Positions 61,030-64,000 of a stretch of 64,000 nucleotides of DNA are shown here, one piece after another. Under the pieces are notes generated by a model that was not told the DNA's origin, did no database searches, and was given only the letters and a program-made list of their open reading frames with translations. The stretch lies in assembly GCF_009730915.1 (NCBI RefSeq), contig NC_052477.1, positions 682,001 to 746,000 of the forward strand, written 5' to 3'. Position 1 is the first letter of the stretch, and each line of letters starts with the position of its first letter. The DNA is from Dioscorea cayenensis subsp. rotundata. Taxonomy: Eukaryota; Streptophyta; Magnoliopsida; Dioscoreales; Dioscoreaceae. The translations under genes were made by a program, and so were the position numbers.

Positions 61030-61973
61030 CACTGAAAAAACATATAAATGCAGGTAGTTGGGACGATGACGCATATATCTATATATGCACAAATATCATA
61101 CACTGTAATGCATACTAAAAAGGTTGGCAATATTGACATGGACGTCAAATTAATTAAGATCTTGATCCTTATTTCTCTTCTGATAACGTTGTCGCACATG
61201 GAGTTTAATGCACGTCCCCAACTCTCACCCAACTTCTATGACCAATAACAGGCCACCTGGCAAAGATCTCACCGTCTATTCTACTTTAAATTTCGTGCTC
61301 TAATTAATATCATTGATAGTGATAATGTCCCACTCTGGCCCTTTGTTTGACTTTCACTTTGACTTTCTTTCCCTCCTTACATAAATTGTGTACCATTTGA
61401 TACTACTAGCTAGCATGTTTCCAGTACCTTAGCTCAGTATCACCATATGAGTTTTATTTTTAATTTTTTAAGAAAATAATACATACATTAAAAATAAATC
61501 ATTAGCAATGAATAAACTAAAATTGAAATATTAAAAATAAAATAGAAAGAACACACAAAACAATAATGATAGAACAGAGTCAACAGAGTCTTGTTTTTTA
61601 TTTTATTGGAGGTGTCAGTGAGTTATTTAATGGTTTTATTAAATTTTAAAAATAATATTGAACAATTTTAATTTTAAAATTTATTATGGTTTGACACACA
61701 TGTCCTAAAGCACTAAAGATTTCAGGTTTTAGAATGGATTTTTTTTTCAAAGAAGGTTAGTGATGAGAAGCAGCGGACTGTCGGTGCATGTGCGCTGTCA
61801 TTGTTGTTTTGTTGGTGGTGGTCACGCGGATAGATTTTGTGTTTATTTTTAGATTTACTAATATTATTATTTGTAATTTTTGATTTTTTATTCGATTTAT
61901 TTTTTATTTTTCAAATTAAAATAAAAACCAATTTCCTTATGTTTTATATAATTGAGTCCAAACTGAACTCAAT
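61030..61973. other. Upstream of the glycine-rich protein gene; intergenic
   Basis: No gene is recognised. The promoter of the glycine-rich gene probably lies within the first few hundred bases. Confidence 0.55.
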
Positions 61974-62676
61974 TAGGGGTGTATATAAGTTTAGCTTTGC
62001 CACGTTCAAGTTCAACTTATTACTATTTCAACCAAGCTCGAGCTCGAGCTCGGCCGAGTTTATTTCAAGCTTTATTAGTAAGGCTCGGGGCTCAGCTTGT
62101 TAAGAAATTTTGAGGCTTAGGTTCGGCTCATTAGCTCAATTAAGGTTCGACAATTTTTTTATTTTTTATTTTTGTATTCAAGTGTGTCGTTGAAGCTCAT
62201 TTAATGAATCATTATCAAGTTCTGCTCGGTTTAATTTGAGCTCGAGAATTATTTTAGTAAAATAATAATTTAAACTTATATATGGAATCATTTAAGACTT
62301 GGACCGCTTGGCACGAGTTTATGCTCGAATTCAAGCTCATTAGACATCTAATTAAATAAGTCAACAATAATAAAAAAAATAAATATGTAAAAACAAACAC
62401 CCACAACTTTTTTTTTGTAAATAAGCCTCTAATGATACAATAAACTACTTATTTAACGATTTTTGTAAACAAACTTTTAACGATATAATAAATGAGTTTG
62501 TTCACGAGCCTTAATGAGGCGAGCTTAGTGGTATTTATACTCGGCTAGTTTATCTTACAAGCTCAATAATTAGGCTTGAGAGTCGTTCGTTTACCTTAAT
62601 GAACTAGCCGAGTCGAACCCTTGACTAGCCGACCCTTCGAGCTTTTAACAAACGCATTGGTTCATTTATAGACCTA
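61974..62676. mobile_element. Probable non-autonomous hAT-like element, 703 bp
   Basis: The left end TAGGGGTGTATA and right end TTTATAGACCTA form imperfect inverted repeats. The flanks AACTCAAT (61966-61973) and AACTCTCT (62677-62684) agree at 6 of 8 positions, compatible with a decayed 8-bp duplication. The subterminal part carries AGCTCGAGCTCGAGCTCGGC and many GAGCTC/AGCTCG/GGCTCG motifs, a pattern common in plant hAT derivatives. No coding capacity. Confidence 0.55.
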
Positions 62677-62703
62677 AACTCTCTCTCCCTCTCTCTCTCG
62701 CTC

Positions 62704-62736
<33 letters not shown>

Positions 62737-64000
62737 TGCTTTAGGTTTGTATTTTCCAAATTTAGTTTTATTTATTTATTCAATTATTTATGCATGATGA
62801 TTTATTATTTTTTTTTAAAAAAATAAATGTGTGGTCCTTCAAAATTATCGGAAAAAAAAATTCATGTGGTCATTAAGATTTGCTTCTAAAGAACAGACAA
62901 ATCCTCAAAAATCAAAAGTAGTCACCGACCACCTATATTTGAAAAAAAAAAAAAGACTCTAATTATATATATAATTTTAATTAAATTGTACAAATATAAA
63001 TAAAAACCTTGATGATTTTCCAAAAGATTTGCTTCAAATTCATTAAGTTTTATTTATTAATTAAATTATTTATGCATGATGATTTATTTAAAAAATAAAT
63101 GAATTTGTGGTTCTTCAAATTTATAAGGGGAAAAAAATATATAAATGGTAACTTTTTTTTTTTTTTTTTTTTTGAGTGACACAAAACAGAGAATTGAATG
63201 CAATTAGATTTAATAAACTAATCATTTCCATTTAGGTAACAAATACCAAGTCTATCCCATATTTAGTAAAGATAATGCTCATTTTTATTAAGAACTCCAT
63301 CTTATAATTTCAGAACACTTCGAGTTAAGAATTAAATTGTATCAAAATCTTTAAAAAAATAACATATAATTACATGCAAATAAAAACATATGGAGAAAGT
63401 TCATTTTTTTTTTATGTGTTTCGTTCTTATATTAAAAATAAACAATGTTTTGCAAAAACAATACTAATATTAACAAAAACTTTTATAGGTTATTTAAAAC
63501 AAGATATTTAAATAAAAAGGAAAAAATGGCTTTTATTATGAATACTATAAAAATAGTGAATGTTGACTGTAGCAAATGATGGGACAATGGCAATATACCA
63601 AATGATATTACTGTAGCAGCCGCCCACATTATATTATAGGAATTGTCGATCTGTAGTAGCCGCCCATGTTTTATTTTATTGTAGCAACTGCTATCACTAT
63701 TATATTTTCACTTATCAATGTATTTTGAACTATTGGTTCGAATTAATTTTGATCATTTATTTCTTTCTTGAATGATTATAAGTACTCCGGTTTGTTATGA
63801 ATAAAATAGTGAAGAAGTAATAAGAAGAGGTAAATAAAATCAAAGGTGTTCAGTATATATAATTTTTTGTTTCTCTTTATATTTATTGCATATTCATGGA
63901 TATATAAATATTAAGGATGAATTATTACTTGCATTAACAATAGCTTTTAGTTGTTTTGTTAGGTTTAATTGTTTCATGGCCATCCCATTTGAAGGACAAG
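62677..64000. other. Intergenic to window end
   Basis: Contains (CT)n, (AT)n and (GT)n runs at 62682-62735, a T21 tract at 63153-63173, and a short diverged duplication around CTGTAGCAGCCGCCCA (63611) and CTGTAGTAGCCGCCCA (63651). No gene is recognised. Confidence 0.55.

Noticed and set aside
63735-63750. GGTTCGAATTA, resembling a tRNA B box
   Set aside because: No A box, acceptor stem or cloverleaf could be formed around it. Similar GGTTCGA strings in the hAT elements are also unrelated to tRNA.

Overview
The window is nuclear DNA of a flowering plant. It is strongly AT-rich outside exons. Coding genes have many short GT-AG introns and belong to plant-specific families (WRKY, atypical bHLH, SOQ1, GDSL lipase, pectinesterase, glycine-rich wall protein). 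Short non-autonomous hAT elements and 5'-truncated LINEs lie between them. Some SOQ1 residues recall monocot sequences, but the species cannot be fixed from this window. No LTR or other virus-derived element was recognised, and no tRNA, rRNA or CRISPR.

Layout. 1-20 kb is gene-poor: a 565-bp hAT element with a perfect 8-bp target duplication, a three-exon group IIc WRKY gene, two single-exon non-DNA-binding HLH genes (one UPBEAT1-like, one bHLH147/AIF-like), and a 928-bp hAT element, also with a perfect target duplication. 20.5-36.1 kb is one 28-exon gene on the minus strand. It encodes the chloroplast protein SOQ1 (HAD + thioredoxin-like + NHL propeller), which suppresses the slow photoprotective quenching qH. 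All exon junctions stay in frame except for one apparent 1-nt deletion in exon 16. Immediately upstream (39.2-42.0 kb) is a partial tandem copy that keeps the promoter G-box and the first seven exons. It ends at a new stop exactly where the exon 7 donor has been lost, giving an intact 300-aa plastid HAD-only protein.

43-49 kb holds a LINE remnant, an EF-hand protein (CP1-like), and a non-coding locus. That locus has a telo-box plus TATA promoter followed by two C/D-box snoRNA candidates; their guides match conserved 18S and 25S rRNA stretches. 50-61 kb is the densest part: a raffinose-synthase-family pseudogene fragment, a five-exon GDSL esterase/lipase with a GC-AG intron, a 5'-truncated L1-type LINE, and two tandem pectinesterases. 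The second pectinesterase has lost two catalytic residues, uses a second GC-AG intron and carries five 6-bp telomere-type repeats in that intron. Next is a 389-aa secreted glycine-rich protein. The last 3 kb is intergenic with a probable third hAT-like element.

The genes do not form a pathway. Two themes recur: local tandem duplication (SOQ1 and its HAD-only copy, four tandem repeats inside SOQ1 introns, the pectinesterase pair) and cell-wall or secreted proteins in the right-hand third.
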